Assembly: GCF_026151205.1 (NCBI RefSeq)
Contig: NC_087076.1
Span: forward strand, 5,322,902-5,386,901
DNA: 64,000 bases
Source: Bolinopsis microptera
Taxonomy: Eukaryota; Ctenophora; Tentaculata; Lobata; Bolinopsidae
Reading direction: 5' to 3'
The notes under the pieces were generated by a model that worked only from the letters and a program-made list of their open reading frames with translations, did no database searches and had not been told where the DNA came from. Shown one piece after another: positions 54,837 to 64,000 of the stretch. The translations under genes were made by a program, and so were the position numbers. Position 1 is the first letter of the stretch. Each line of letters begins with the position of its first letter.

Positions 54837-54951
54837 TTCCAACACAATAGACCGCTTTGATAAACGGCCTGCAGTCAAACCGGCTGGACATTTGTGTATT
54901 AAACGGTCGAACGTCTCAAAACAGGGCAATGTAAACTGCTTCCGGTAGAGT
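54837..54951 (+). pseudogene. BED/CGGBP1-like fragment, copy B, left part
   Basis: Corresponds to 46,450-46,570 but the ATG is lost (ATAGACCGC) and small indels break the frame. It resumes after the foldback insertion at about 55,738-55,890, where NGKLFRRACNIFIDHIRKNT can be read; the first zinc-binding Cys is replaced by Arg (FRRAC). Confidence 0.5.
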
Positions 54952-55737
54952 GGGGGGGATGCAACGTCAATTAATGTCAATTAATGTCAATTAATGTCAA
55001 TTAATGTCAATGTCAGTTTTGCAAAATTTTGGAATACTGACATTAATTGACACGATATTTTTCGACCAGAGATTATGTAGTTCTACCATATTTTTAGCAC
55101 TTTAGAAAGTTTATATCATCAATTTATTCACTACTATCACATATGGAAATGTGAAATGTGAAAAAAATTCAGATCATTAAACAATAAAACTAAAATAATA
55201 CGGTTTTCCGAAATTTGATTTTATTAAATGGGCGTGGCCATCCAAGGGCGTGGTTCTCAACATCATCAGAACTTAAAACCCACATTAAACGAAATGCCTT
55301 CATGACATTTATATTTGAATAACGAATCTTAAACAGCTAACATTACTCCTTCATACTAAAAAAGCCGATTCTAGATATTTTACCTGTATAAGAAACCAAT
55401 AAAATATGGGCGTGGCCGGTGGGGACCGAAGATGGGAGAGTTGGAAGCTGAAATTTTTTTTGGTGGTCTTAGAACCTTAGGATCAACAGATAAGAACATA
55501 CTTATAATTATTCAAGGACATTTTGTTTTTTTGAACCGGTCTAACTACATAAATGTGAATATCTTGAATATTTATCGAATACAGTAATGATCATCTCAAA
55601 TTTCAAGACAAATTAATGTCAATTAATGTCAATTAATGTCAATTAATGTCAATTAATGTCAATTAATGTCAATTAATGTCAATGTCAGTTTGGGGTTTTT
55701 ATGGAATACTGACATTAATTGACGTTGCATCCCCCCC
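54952..55737. mobile_element. G7/C7-ended foldback element with GTCAATTAAT repeats
   Basis: Starts GGGGGGGATGCAACGTCAAT and ends with the inverse, flanked by 8-bp duplications GGTAGAGT (54,944-54,951 and 55,738-55,745). Copy A has the related empty site. Both subterminal regions carry several 10-bp units GTCAATTAAT, the left about four, the right about seven. 786 bp, non-coding interior. Confidence 0.9.
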
Positions 55738-55959
55738 GGTAGAGTGGCTGAATTTTTAAAGCAAAGTTTGACCCTGATCACAATGGGAAGTTATTCCGTA
55801 GAGCATGTAACATCTTCATAGATCACATAAGGAAGAACACAGTAGAGCAGCATTTGAAAACGAATGTAAATAATTTCATTTATCAGGTGAACAATTGTTG
55901 CGAAGAGTTATATGTATTTCTATTTGACATTATATGTATATAATCTGAAAACGTGAATA

Positions 55960-56042
55960 GGGGAACTTCAGAAATCTTGGGGAACTTCAGAAATCTTGGG
56001 GGACTTTTCCAAAGTTTCCCAAAGTTCCCCTTGGACCCCCCC
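55960..56042. mobile_element. 83-bp insertion with 6-bp target duplication
   Basis: TGAATA at 55,954-55,959 and 56,043-56,048; copy A is empty (ACGTGAAAAACACG). The insert begins GGGGAACTTCAGAAATCTT twice in tandem and ends in a C7 run, with an inner inverse AAAGTTCCCC. It resembles a miniature of the G/C-run foldbacks. Confidence 0.75.
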
Positions 56043-56473
56043 TGAATAACACGTTTACAAATAAGGCTGGTTAAAACTTAATTTAATTGAAAGTTGCAAC
56101 AGCAGCTGAGACACCATAATATTGTATCTCCGAGAGTTGCCGATATTGACAGCAACTCTCACGGCTAAGCCCATTACTTCAGCAATTTACTTATAAGGTA
56201 AGAGTTAAGTAAAAAACACGTGTAAACAGGGCGTTTAGGAAGCCGGTTAAATTGGAACTATCAGAGCTGGATAGTGGATAGTTGTGGACGGTGCAAGAGT
56301 ACCATACCAGCAGAGGACACACAGGTAACCATACGAGGGTGAGTATAAATACATGGAGAGTGGATGATAGAACATCAACCTCACTTCCACATTTGATTCT
56401 TATTGTTTGTTACAACTCTACAAAATGACAGTCACCTACACAAGCTACAGTACACAAGTTGGAATTACTAGCT

Positions 56474-56548
56474 ATGTACATGAGGATCACAATCACAACA
56501 GCCGTATGTTTTGGGTTGGACACCATGCGATACAATGTTTGGGACAAC
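56474..56548 (+). CDS. Exon encoding MRIT...YNVWD, copy B
   Basis: Frame MYMRITITTAVCFGLDTMRY then NVWD as in copy A (48,738). The DNA diverges right after VWD (GACAACAGTAAATACGG), so the exon is truncated. TATAAATA lies upstream at 56,344. Confidence 0.4.
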
Positions 56549-56550
56549 AG

Positions 56551-56967
56551 TAAATACGGACGTACTTACTTACTTTGCTGGTTCACCTGATAAATGAAAT
56601 CCCATTAACTGTCTGTCTCCACACGTCTCGATCGCACATAACAGTAAATACGGACGTAGGGTACATTTAATCAATATATTATTGTATATTCAATCAGTCA
56701 AGGTAAAGCTTAGTGCCTGCAATGCAAGAAAAGTCTTAGTTCTTCTGGGACAAAAAATAACCTTTGAAACCATGTGGAGGAAACGCGTAAACCAAGGAAA
56801 AACGGCACCTTCCTGCCGAACGAAAGGAGGACAAAAAATACTGTGTTTCATTCGCCATACGGTTTAACAAAAGCAGAACAATAAGCAGGTTTAACAAATA
56901 ACATCATGCAGAACAAGCACCTGTAACAATATTAGTCACAAATTGAGACGTCTGAACTTAACGATCA
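56551..56967. other. Unique spacer
   Basis: ACAGTAAATACGGACGTA occurs twice (56,549 and 56,641). A 61-codon ORF at 56,682-56,867 is Lys/Arg/Cys-rich with no recognisable domain. Confidence 0.4.
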
Positions 56968-57063
56968 TTGGGAGAAATGACGGCCAATCTCAACTGATTC
57001 TACAACTCATAAATGCAGCTTCCGATTATTTGTCACAAGAATCCCAAGAGCGCAAAATTCTAT
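56968..57063 (+). pseudogene. Terminal exon fragment, copy 4 of 4
   Basis: Reads GRNDGQSQLILQLINAASDY then LSQESQERKIL and stop, followed by TCATGTCACT. It differs from copy 3 mostly at scattered sites while keeping LQLIN.ASDYLSQESQER. Confidence 0.5.
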
Positions 57064-57205
57064 AATCATGTCACTGTTTGTCAGATTATGACGTATTAGT
57101 TCAATATAAAAGTATTGGTTCAATATAAAAGTATAAAATATTATGGACATGTAGTCGGTTGTTATTGGTAACAACCGCCAGTTTGTTCAGAAAGTTGCAG
57201 ACACT

Positions 57206-57418
57206 ATGAACCAAGGTGGCGTTCCATATCTGGACAGACGGCTAGATCCTCACGGTAATGTTGCGTTACGCAATTTAAAATTTGGCACAAGGGCGTATTA
57301 TGAAGAAGCAGCAAGAGACCCGGTCTCGGTAGCATCAGTGACAAGTGTAACTGTGAACAACTTGGTAAAGAATTCCAAAGGAAAAACTCGCAAGGGTGTG
57401 CTGGAAAGATTTTACTGA
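57206..57418 (+). CDS. Small conserved ORF, copy 1
   Basis: A 70-codon ORF starting MNQGGVPYLDRRLDPHGNVA and ending KGKTRKGVLERFY. A near-identical second half recurs at 58,365-58,492 (YYEEAARDPVTVASVTSVTV), where differences are mostly silent or conservative (TCGGTA/ACGGTA, GTG/GCA near the end). Basic C-terminus. It lies directly upstream of the coiled-coil gene unit. No family recognised. Confidence 0.45.
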   Translation: MNQGGVPYLDRRLDPHGNVALRNLKFGTRAYYEEAARDPVSVASVTSVTVNNLVKNSKGKTRKGVLERFY

Positions 57419-57707
57419 TTTTGTTGTTTATTCGCGAGAATTCGTCCAACACGCGACTTCAACGGGCACTGGACAGCCTGGTGAGCCTCAGAAACATGGA
57501 GAGGACTTTCTGAGGATTCCTTCTTTCTGTTTTGATATTTTATTGTATTTATTTATTGTGATTCACGAGTTTCATTTGTTTAACTTCAAATTTGTTACTT
57601 GAATAATATTTTTTTAGATTTATGTTTTGATTTTGTATTCCCCTTTCACCTTCTAAACCTCCCTTTATCCGCTTGTCTAACCTTCTATCACTTTTCTAGT
57701 TACTAGC

Positions 57708-57956
57708 ATGTCATCATCAAGGGGCCTGATGAAGGCCGTTACTGCCATCAGCAGTGCGTATACCGACAACCTGAAAGAGTTAGAAGAACTCAAGAAACGC
57801 CTCAGGCGGGCAGAAAGAAGAATAAGAAACCTAACAGTGGAATTGGAGTACTTGGCGGATCAACAGGCGGCAAGAATGGACACCCAGCCGGCGCCCCCGC
57901 CCTATTTCCATAGCCCCACCTCGCCCAGCACAGAGCCATACAGCAGCCCTCATTAG
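57708..57956 (+). CDS. Small coiled-coil protein, copy 2, with PPPY motif
   Basis: An 82-codon ORF, paralogue of 12,667-12,921: ELEELKKRLRRAERRIRNLT, then EYLADQQAARMDTQPAPPPY and a tail SPTSPSTEPYSSPH. Paralogues differ at the DNA level but keep length, helix and tail, consistent with selection on the protein. PPPY fits the PPxY late-domain pattern. The region from about 57,430 to 58,165 is colinear with 12,390-13,115, so the same unit was copied. Confidence 0.6.
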   Translation: MSSSRGLMKAVTAISSAYTDNLKELEELKKRLRRAERRIRNLTVELEYLADQQAARMDTQPAPPPYFHSPTSPSTEPYSSPH

Positions 57957-58364
57957 CTCGGGAGGACGAGGACTGGCTGTTCTTATCATTCTTGTTTTTT
58001 ATTTGTTTAATACATTTCATATTTTATATTTAAAGTGTTTTACTTGTACTCATTCGTATGGAATGGAAATGAGGATCTAAAATAAAGGTTTGAATGGAAG
58101 GAGGAAAGACGGAGAAATAGGTGAGTATTGTAAATTATGATATTGGATTTGGAATAGGGTTAGGCGTTTACTTTTAAGATTCTTTCAGCATTTTATTTTT
58201 AAGGCGCGCAGAGCCGTGCTAGGGAGTAGGGTTAAATTTAAATAGGTTGTGCAGCGTAAGGCTGTTGGCGAATTTTAAAGGGTTTTAAATATTCGGAAAA
58301 AAATTTTGGGTAGAGATGTTGTAAAGTAGTATCGTTAGGTTACGCAAGTTCTAATTTGGCAAAC

Positions 58365-58492
58365 GGGCGTATTATGAAGAAGCAGCAAGAGACCCAGTCA
58401 CGGTAGCATCAGTGACAAGTGTAACTGTGAACAACTTGGTAAAGAACTCCAAAGGAAAAACTCGCAAGGGTGCACTGGAAAGATTTTACTGA
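58365..58492 (+). pseudogene. Partial copy of the ORF at 57,206
   Basis: Retains only the second half (RAYYEEAARD equivalent onward) after unrelated sequence, ending in the same LERFY and stop followed by TTTTGTTGTTTATT. The first half is missing. Confidence 0.6.
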
Positions 58493-58847
58493 TTTTGTTG
58501 TTTATTACCGACTGTGCTAGTAGGAAGTTTCTACTATTGAACTGTAGGGTATGCTTTTCTGTATTGGCGACTGATTGATCACTGTGAGAGGTGATTTATC
58601 CTGAACTTTATTCATAACTTTTTCTGAATGCGTAATAAAGGTGTTAGTGAATAACAGATTCAAAAGCATTAATTTGCTATCTTTGCAACATGCTGCAGTA
58701 TCAAAATGACGCGGTCTTCTATGAAAGATATAGAGCATTCTAAAGAGCAATTGGTGGCGTTGTTGCTTTGAGATTGCCATTAAATTATTTATTATCGACC
58801 AAGGTAACTTTATAAACTAATTCTGGCAGAATGGAACAATCCCGACC

Positions 58848-58905
58848 CACCTTAAGTGGGAAGTTTAGGTGGGAAGTTTAGGTGGGAAGCTTAGGTGGGA
58901 CTTTG
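58848..58905. repeat. 15-bp tandem repeat
   Basis: GTGGGAAGTTTAG repeats about four times (AAGTGGGAAGTTTAGGTGGG...). It is part of the low-complexity start of the next ORF. Confidence 0.75.
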
Positions 58906-59307
58906 GATCACATCACTCTTAACTTAGAAGCTCAGGATACCAGACCCCTGCCTACTGATCCCCAGACCCTCCGAGAGAAGACAAAGAGATGCAGACGTTG
59001 TTCCAGACAGCCGGTATTCATTGTAGAGGGTTTGCTCGTGGAGAGAACCAAGCTTTGCAGCGACCACAACCCTGGAACAAACTCTCCTGCCCCTACCACT
59101 GATTCAAACGACATAGACAGTGAAATATCATTTGATGCCATACTCCCTGCGGATCCTGATGAAGAAGTTCCCGACTGGACGGACATAATGCCTATAAAAT
59201 CCTTGACAGTATCACGAGGAAGACCCAACTTCTGCCAGTTCTGCAAGATACGACACTCCTCCCTGCTACCCAGCCCTCTGAAGATGCCGGACCGCTCTTC
59301 TCTGTGA
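58882..59307 (+). CDS. Hypothetical Cys-containing ORF
   Basis: 141 codons open, with no ATG at the start (GTG in a repeat), so probably an exon. It contains TLREKTKRCRRCSRQPVF, an acidic middle (DSNDIDSEISFD, PADPDEEVPDWTD) and NFCQFCKIRHSS. Two CXXC pairs suggest metal binding. RCRRC preceded by basic residues loosely recalls dynactin p62 (DCTN4), but the rest does not support that and I do not assign it. Integrase-like sequence follows at 59,484. Confidence 0.4.
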   Translation: MGSLGGTLDHITLNLEAQDTRPLPTDPQTLREKTKRCRRCSRQPVFIVEGLLVERTKLCSDHNPGTNSPAPTTDSNDIDSEISFDAILPADPDEEVPDWTDIMPIKSLTVSRGRPNFCQFCKIRHSSLLPSPLKMPDRSSL

Positions 59308-59483
59308 TACCGGGACTGTTGCAGGCATCACAGTTCTGGGTGGGTTTTAGAATCTGTTTGGTCATCAGGAACGATCTGGAACTGTCTTCGGTTGCTGCTA
59401 GGGTCAAATTGAAAGTTATGTTTTTTTGTCTATTTAAAGTGATAATATTTAGTAACTATTGATCTTTCTAAATTATAAAATGA

Positions 59484-59782
59484 CCCTAGTTTTGAAGGAT
59501 CACTTTCTGGAAAAAGGAAATTCTACACTGCTGTTAAGATACTAGACCCGACCATAACCATTAAAAAAGTTGAAAAATTCCTAAAAACAAAAAAAGAGCT
59601 ACTATCTATCCAGACCTGTTAGAAAACCTAAATTCTATAGAAAAGTTTATACGAAGGGCATAAATTATTTATGGCAAGAGACTTGTTGTTTCTTGATAAA
59701 TATTGGAGAACTAAAAGGTTACCGTTATTGTTGTTTTCTGATTGATATTAAGCTGGAGCTAGCAGAGCTGGACAGTAATTGT
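59484..59782 (+). pseudogene. Integrase-like fragment, copy 2
   Basis: Matches 48,954-49,241: GSLSGKRKFYTAVKILDP and KKVEKFLKTKKELLSIQ, then a frame change into RPVRKPKFYRKVYTKGINYL, another near the QADL position, and GYRYCCFLIDIKLELAELDS. The last part is in the 81-codon ORF 59,693-59,938, which continues with CTRCNWFTQYEFFFNLKIV. At least two frameshifts. Confidence 0.5.
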
Positions 59783-59937
59783 ACAAGGTGCAACTGGTTT
59801 ACTCAGTATGAGTTTTTCTTCAATCTGAAGATTGTGATGTTACCAGTAAATCCAGAAAATCAAACTGAGGCAGGAACTGTGAGTTTACAGAGAGCAGCAT
59901 ACTACTATACTGGTTATTTCTCACCATATCTCTCCTA

Positions 59938-60148
59938 GGTGAAGACATCCCTCCATCACCTACATTTAAAGTTTCCATCTGCCTCCAGAACTTGGGAGTA
60001 CTCACACAAGAACACATAATTAGAATTCGCCTTCATCAAAATTTTCAGCGGGCTACAGAAGCGGACCATGTTTGTGATCCACTCCTCATGCTGGACACAT
60101 CACATGCTTCCATCTCTGATGACAGCAGCACCCATGGTTGCGGCTAAA
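59938..60148 (+). CDS. Hypothetical coding exon
   Basis: Opens after CTCTCCTAG and reads EDIPPSPTFKVSICLQNLGV, LTQEHIIRIRLHQNF and LLMLDTSHASISDDSSTHG before TAA. No ATG; about 68 codons without a stop. A GTGAGT donor at 59,879 would give a 59-bp intron, but phases do not match in the simplest join. No family recognised. Confidence 0.35.
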
Positions 60149-60774
60149 CTGAGACCTTGACCATCTTCAGATGGTACCAGCCTCAGCATCGATGGAAGTG
60201 GGTACTATGAACTCATGACGTTCATGAACTGACGTACTTTAAAAATAAAGGACATACTCATTAAATATATGGTCCCTAAGCCAACTGTTTTAGCAGATCG
60301 CTTCAAATTTTATAATTTTATAAGTGTCATCAGAAAAAGTCAGAAATATACATCATAACTAATATCATACATACAAAGAGCAATTGGTGGCGTTATATAA
60401 TAATCAATAATATGTAACACACTCCATTTAACAGTCATATTCTTCCAGAAAGTATGACTTCAACTTCAGAGGAATTCAAATGTCCTAAATGTGACGAGAG
60501 CCTTGCTGAATTATAGTGCACATATTTTATGCAGAGCACGAACTTAGATCCCAGCTTACAGAATAAATTACATTATTATACTTGTATATTAAGACATTAA
60601 CATTTGCTTGTTGGGTATTATATATATTGGAGCAAGACAAAGGTTTAAAATTACTGGGAGCACTTAGGTGATATCTCTTTTTCTTCATCATTGATCTTTA
60701 TATTTTATTTCTTTCTCTTTTCTTCATCATTTATTTTTGCCTTTTGTTCCTATCCCTTTTCTTCCTATCCCTTC
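60149..60774. other. Gene-poor spacer, T-rich at its end
   Basis: A short frame near 60,451 reads MTSTSEEFKCPKCDESLAEL and stop (one CXXC pair). 60,680-60,780 is a CTTTTTCTTCATCA-type pyrimidine tract. Nothing else supported. Confidence 0.4.
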
Positions 60775-61386
60775 TTTATCATTTATCTTTATCTTTTATT
60801 CTTAATCTTGAATATCTTTCTTAACTCCTTGTCTGCTTTATCGTCATTAAGCAGTTTGTTTTTTCTTATTTCAGACTTAAGATATAAATATTTGATCTTC
60901 CCACAAACACTGCTACCCACCAATTCAGCTTACTCTATAATTTAACTTATTGTTAAAAAGTTTATTTAATAAATTAATTAATTCTCTACTGAAAGAATTA
61001 TTGTTGAGACGTTGAAAGAAGCGAAGATTGTGGATTTCGAAGAATGTGTGATGTGTGCAAAGCTATACTGCTGCTGTCGAATTCCAAAAGCGGGGATTGC
61101 CTCACAGTCATATCGTTATAATAATTGGGGAAATTCTCCCAGAAAATGTCAGAACACAGCAATAACAGCATGTTAATAAGATAGATTATCACTTGACCTT
61201 GACGACATGACCCATGATCAGGTTGTTTAAATTTAGCGATGGGTAGAGAAGTGAAGGGTATAGCGGAGAGAGCTTGTCCCAATGACATACGAAAGTCACT
61301 TGTAACAGGTAATTTCAATTAAATTTATCTGTTTTGTCTCTTTTTAAATTTATTTGTTTTGCGATTATTTACAGGAGAGATGATAA

Positions 61387-61608
61387 AAATACGGATTATC
61401 ACCCTGCAGCACCAAATTCCCTCTGGAGGTGTATTCTAAAGGAGCAATCGATAAAGATGTCGAATTGATGGCAAAGGAGCTTAGCAGCAATTGGACGGGT
61501 TTAAATGCTATGAAAATGAAAACCTGTTGCACGGATGAATTGCTACTCCAGCAAATTATACCAGCACTCGATTTAGTAGACCCGACCAAGAACTTTTTCC
61601 GGCATTGA
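61387..61608 (+). pseudogene. Death-fold-like segment, tandem copy 1
   Basis: 73 codons open, including EVYSKGAIDKDVELMAKELS then SNWTGLNAMKMKT and TDELLLQQIIPALDL. The pattern L..MA.ELSSNW..L resembles helices 1-2 of Death-type domains (L..LA..LG.DW..LA). A DNA-level relative lies about 330 bp downstream in another frame, CKGSIQGDVNSMVNQLSNNW, so the segment was duplicated inside the unit before the unit itself was duplicated. Domain assignment is by pattern only. Confidence 0.35.
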
Positions 61609-61900
61609 AGTCGATTCACTCGTTACCACTGGATAAATTGGAGAATCGTTTGAAGGGCAATCTCCCATTAAAGATTCTCGCATCTTGCACTGTTGCATTA
61701 ACGAAGTGTATTCCTACGTTATCACTGCAAAGGATCTATCCAGGGAGATGTCAATTCAATGGTAAACCAACTCAGCAACAATTGGCCAATTGTATTTGAT
61801 ATTATATTTGATATTGTTCACTAACACTTTCCTAACTCTTTTATAATATCCTTTATATGGAATGAATAAATAGTTTAATTTCGATCTCAACAATCATACA

Positions 61901-61990
61901 ATGGGGACGAGGATCTACAATGACGTGTTAACAGCAATTTCAGACATCACAAATTGGTTTGATAAATTAAAATAACACTTAATGGAGGAA
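61901..61990 (+). pseudogene. gag-like start in primer-binding site, tandem copy 1
   Basis: ATGGGGACGAGGATCTACAA overlaps TGGGGACGAGGAT, one mismatch from the tRNA-Ser-type primer site TGGCGACGAGGAT. The frame reads MGTRIYNDVLTAISDITNWF then DKLK, TAA, HLMEEKLLRYFVAQS. M-x-T-R...W...L matches the other LTR families in this window. Preceded by ATCATACA (LTR-type CA end). A second copy is at 63,198. Confidence 0.5.
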
Positions 61991-62683
61991 AAGTTGCTCA
62001 GATACTTTGTTGCACAGTCTATTGAGTATTGATGGATGCTACTTTCATGATTAACCCAACTAGTAATGGAGGGATTCAGGGACTCTTTTTCTTCATCATT
62101 TATCTTTATCTTTTATTCTTAATCTTGAATATCTTTCTTGACTTCTTGTCTGCTTTATCCTCATTAAGCAGTTTGTTTTTTCTTATTTCAGACTTAAGAT
62201 ATAAATATTTGATCTTCCCACAAACACCCACCAATTCAGCAAACGAAATCATTTAACTTATTGTTGAAAAGTTTATTTAATAAATTCTCTACTGAAAAAA
62301 ATTATTGTTGAGACGTTGAAAGAAGCGAAGATTGTGGATTTCAAAGAATGTGTGATGTGCACAAAGCTATACTGCTGCCGTCGAATTCCAAAAGCGGGGA
62401 TTGCCTCACAGTCATATCGTTATAATAATTGGGGAAATTCTCCCAGAAAATGTCAGAACGCAGCAATAACAGCATGTTAATAAGATAGATTATCACTTGA
62501 CCGTGACGACATGACCCATGATCAGGTTGTTTAAATTTAGCGATGGGTAGAGAAGTGAAGGGTATAGCGGAGAGAGCAATGACATACGAAAGTCACTTGT
62601 AACAGGTAATTTCAATTAAATTTATCTGTTTTGTCTTTTTTTAAATTTATTTGTTTTGCGATTATTTACAGGAGAGATGATAA

Positions 62684-62905
62684 AAATACGGATTATCACC
62701 CTGCAGCACCAAATTCCCTCTGGAGGTGTATTCTAAAGGAGCAATCGATAAAGATGTCGAATCGATGGTAAAGGAGCTAAGCAGCAATTGGCCGGATTTA
62801 AATGATATTAAATTGAAAACCTGTTGCACGGATGAATTGCTACTCCGACAAATTATACCAGCACTCGATTTAGTAGACCCGACCAAGAACTTTTTCCGGC
62901 ATTGA
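62684..62905 (+). pseudogene. Death-fold-like segment, tandem copy 2
   Basis: Same frame as 61,387 and still open: DVESMVKELSSNWPDL then NDIKLKTCCTDELLLRQIIP. Differences from copy 1 (WTGLNAMKMK to WPDLNDIKLK) make it closer to the Death-type pattern. Confidence 0.35.
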
Positions 62906-63197
62906 AGTCGATTCACTCGTTACCACTGGATGAATTGGAGAATCGTTTGAAGGACAATCTCCCATTTAAGATTCTCGCATCTTGCACTGTTGCATTAACG
63001 AAGTGTATTCCTACGTTATCACTGCAAAGGATCTATCCAGGGAGATGTCAATTCAATGGTAAACCAACTCAGCAACAATTGGCCAATTATATTTGATATT
63101 ATATTTGATATTGTTCACTAACACTTTCCTAACTCTTTTATAATATCCTTTATATGGAATGAATAAATAGTTTAATTTCGATCTCAACAATCATACA

Positions 63198-63290
63198 ATG
63201 GGGACGAGGATCTACAAAGACGTGTTAACAGCAATTTCAGACAACACAAATTGGTTTGATAAATTAAAATAACACTTAATGGAGGAAAAG
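63198..63290 (+). pseudogene. gag-like start in primer-binding site, tandem copy 2
   Basis: ATGGGGACGAGGATCTACAA as at 61,901, reading MGTRIYKDVLTAISDNTNWF with the same TAA after DKLK. Confidence 0.5.
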
Positions 63291-63600
63291 TTGCTCAGAT
63301 ACTTTGTTGCATAGTCTATTGAGTATCGATGGATGCTACTTTCAGGGTTAACCGAACTAGTAATGGAGGGATTCAGGGACTCTTTTTCTTCATCATTTAT
63401 CTTTATCTTTTATTCTTAATCTTGAATATCTTTCTTAACTTCTCGTCTGCTTTATCCTCATTAAGCAGTTTGTTTTTTCTTATTTCAGACCTAAGATATA
63501 AATATGTGATCTTCCCACAACACTGCTACCCACCAATTCAGCAAACGCAATCATTTAAATTATTGTAGAAAAGTTTATTTAATAAATTAATTAATGCTCT

Positions 63601-64000
63601 ACTGAAAGACATGTGTTTTGAACAAAGTCTTTGTGATATAAGCATAACATAACACAGATGCAGAGATTGCGTCTAAGACCGAGGTAGAGAAGCTCACCCT
63701 GATACGGTGAAGAGGGATCTGGCAGCTTCGACCCAGATGGCTAAGTTAACTTCTTCCTTGAGCTGTTAAGTACAGCTCTGACTTACGAGAGCGAGAACGA
63801 CGTCTCAATTAGGACGTCAGAGCTTCTCAAAGTTGAGCTACTAAAGTAATAATTGTAATTATGCATATTTTCTTTAATAAAATATATTATGTGTCGTTGA
63901 ATCACTTATTGGAACAGATTCACAATAAAAACTTACCTGAGGCAAGGTGTTAACTGTTCACGGCAACTTAAAAAATAGAAAATAATGAATAGTATTAAAA
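63601..64000. other. Right flank, no gene seen
   Basis: Leaves the tandem unit at about 63,600. It contains short palindromic pieces (GAGCTGTTAAGTACAGCTC; GACGTC twice near 63,800-63,820) and AATAAA at 63,876. No supported feature. Confidence 0.4.

Larger units (their letters stand above)
49817..56550 (+). repeat. Composite duplicated block, copy B
   Basis: Colinear with copy A (35,137-48,851). It has its own insertions: a CT-rich stretch at 50,211-50,310, an 8-bp-duplicated foldback at 54,952-55,737 and an 83-bp insertion at 55,960-56,042. The 178-bp array has only 3 units. Confidence 0.8.
60775..63600 (+). repeat. 1,297-bp tandem unit, two full copies and a partial third
   Basis: Equivalent points recur 1,297 bp apart: ATGGGGACGAGG at 61,901 and 63,198; CAGGAGAGATGATAAAAAT near 61,372 and 62,669; TCTTTATCTTTTATTCTTAA near 60,788, 62,102 and 63,399. 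Each unit holds a T-rich tract, the frame IIVETLKEAKIVDFEECVMC, a short MGREVKGIAERACPNDIRKS frame ending at ACAG|GTAATT, an intron-like stretch, the death-fold-like segment, an LTR-type end (AATGAATAAATAG ... ATCATACA) and a gag start. Confidence 0.85.

Noticed and set aside
58882-59307. Dynactin p62 (DCTN4) gene
   Set aside because: Only a short RCRRC-type context is similar; length, order and other cysteines do not match.
60691-63568. Hydrophobic Phe/Leu/Ile-rich ORFs as membrane proteins (60,691, 62,029, 63,329)
   Set aside because: They arise from a T-rich low-complexity tract in the tandem unit and change with tract length.

Overview
The window is eukaryotic, from an AT-rich, repeat-saturated part of an invertebrate metazoan genome. 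A sponge, cnidarian or similar marine invertebrate would fit, but I cannot name the taxon. The evidence is exons with GT/AG borders and short introns, poly(A) and TATA signals, DNA transposons of animal superfamilies (Merlin, pogo, hAT, PIF-like) and Ty3/Gypsy-type Gag remnants. I see no operons, rRNA, tRNA or CRISPR, and no confident single-copy host gene.

Layout. 1-9.9 kb: non-coding DNA with a TIR element (1,364-4,233) split by a minisatellite-bearing insertion, a mariner-like MITE (4,304-5,069), and a GC-rich repeat cluster (6.3-8.0 kb). 9.9-31.9 kb: repeated copies of one LTR family (LTR copies begin at 10,781, 13,666, 23,687 and 27,976). The LTR carries TGACGTCA arrays, a TATAAAAG box and a TGGCGACGAG primer-binding site. 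The gag start codon overlaps that site, and in one copy the gag exon joins a second exon in phase. Inserted in this tract are a 7.4 kb long-TIR element (14,789-22,235) holding a broken PIN-like/Cys-rich protein gene and a nested second transposon; a multi-exon Merlin-type transposase (26,471-27,818); and a pogo-type element (28,089-28,966).

32-35 kb: an element with a perfect 8-bp target duplication and an hAT transposase remnant. 35.1-56.6 kb: two diverged copies (A and B) of a composite retroelement/gene block. They share a small three-exon gene, Gag-like fragments, a 178-bp exon-like array (12 units in A, 3 in B), a BED-like zinc-finger fragment and a TATA-driven exon. Each copy has private insertions that the other shows as empty sites. 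Within A, 36.95-40.5 kb is homopolymer-inflated, almost certainly low-quality sequence; its first part can still be aligned to B. 57-60.5 kb: small ORFs, including a second coiled-coil protein, and integrase-like fragments. 60.8-63.6 kb: a 1,297-bp tandem unit with an LTR end, a gag start and a duplicated death-fold-like segment.

The coding pieces look like mobile-element genes and short exons captured by them rather than a host pathway. The best candidates for something undescribed are the long-TIR element with a PIN-like rather than DDE protein, the 178-bp exon array, and the family of small coiled-coil proteins repeated beside the LTR units.
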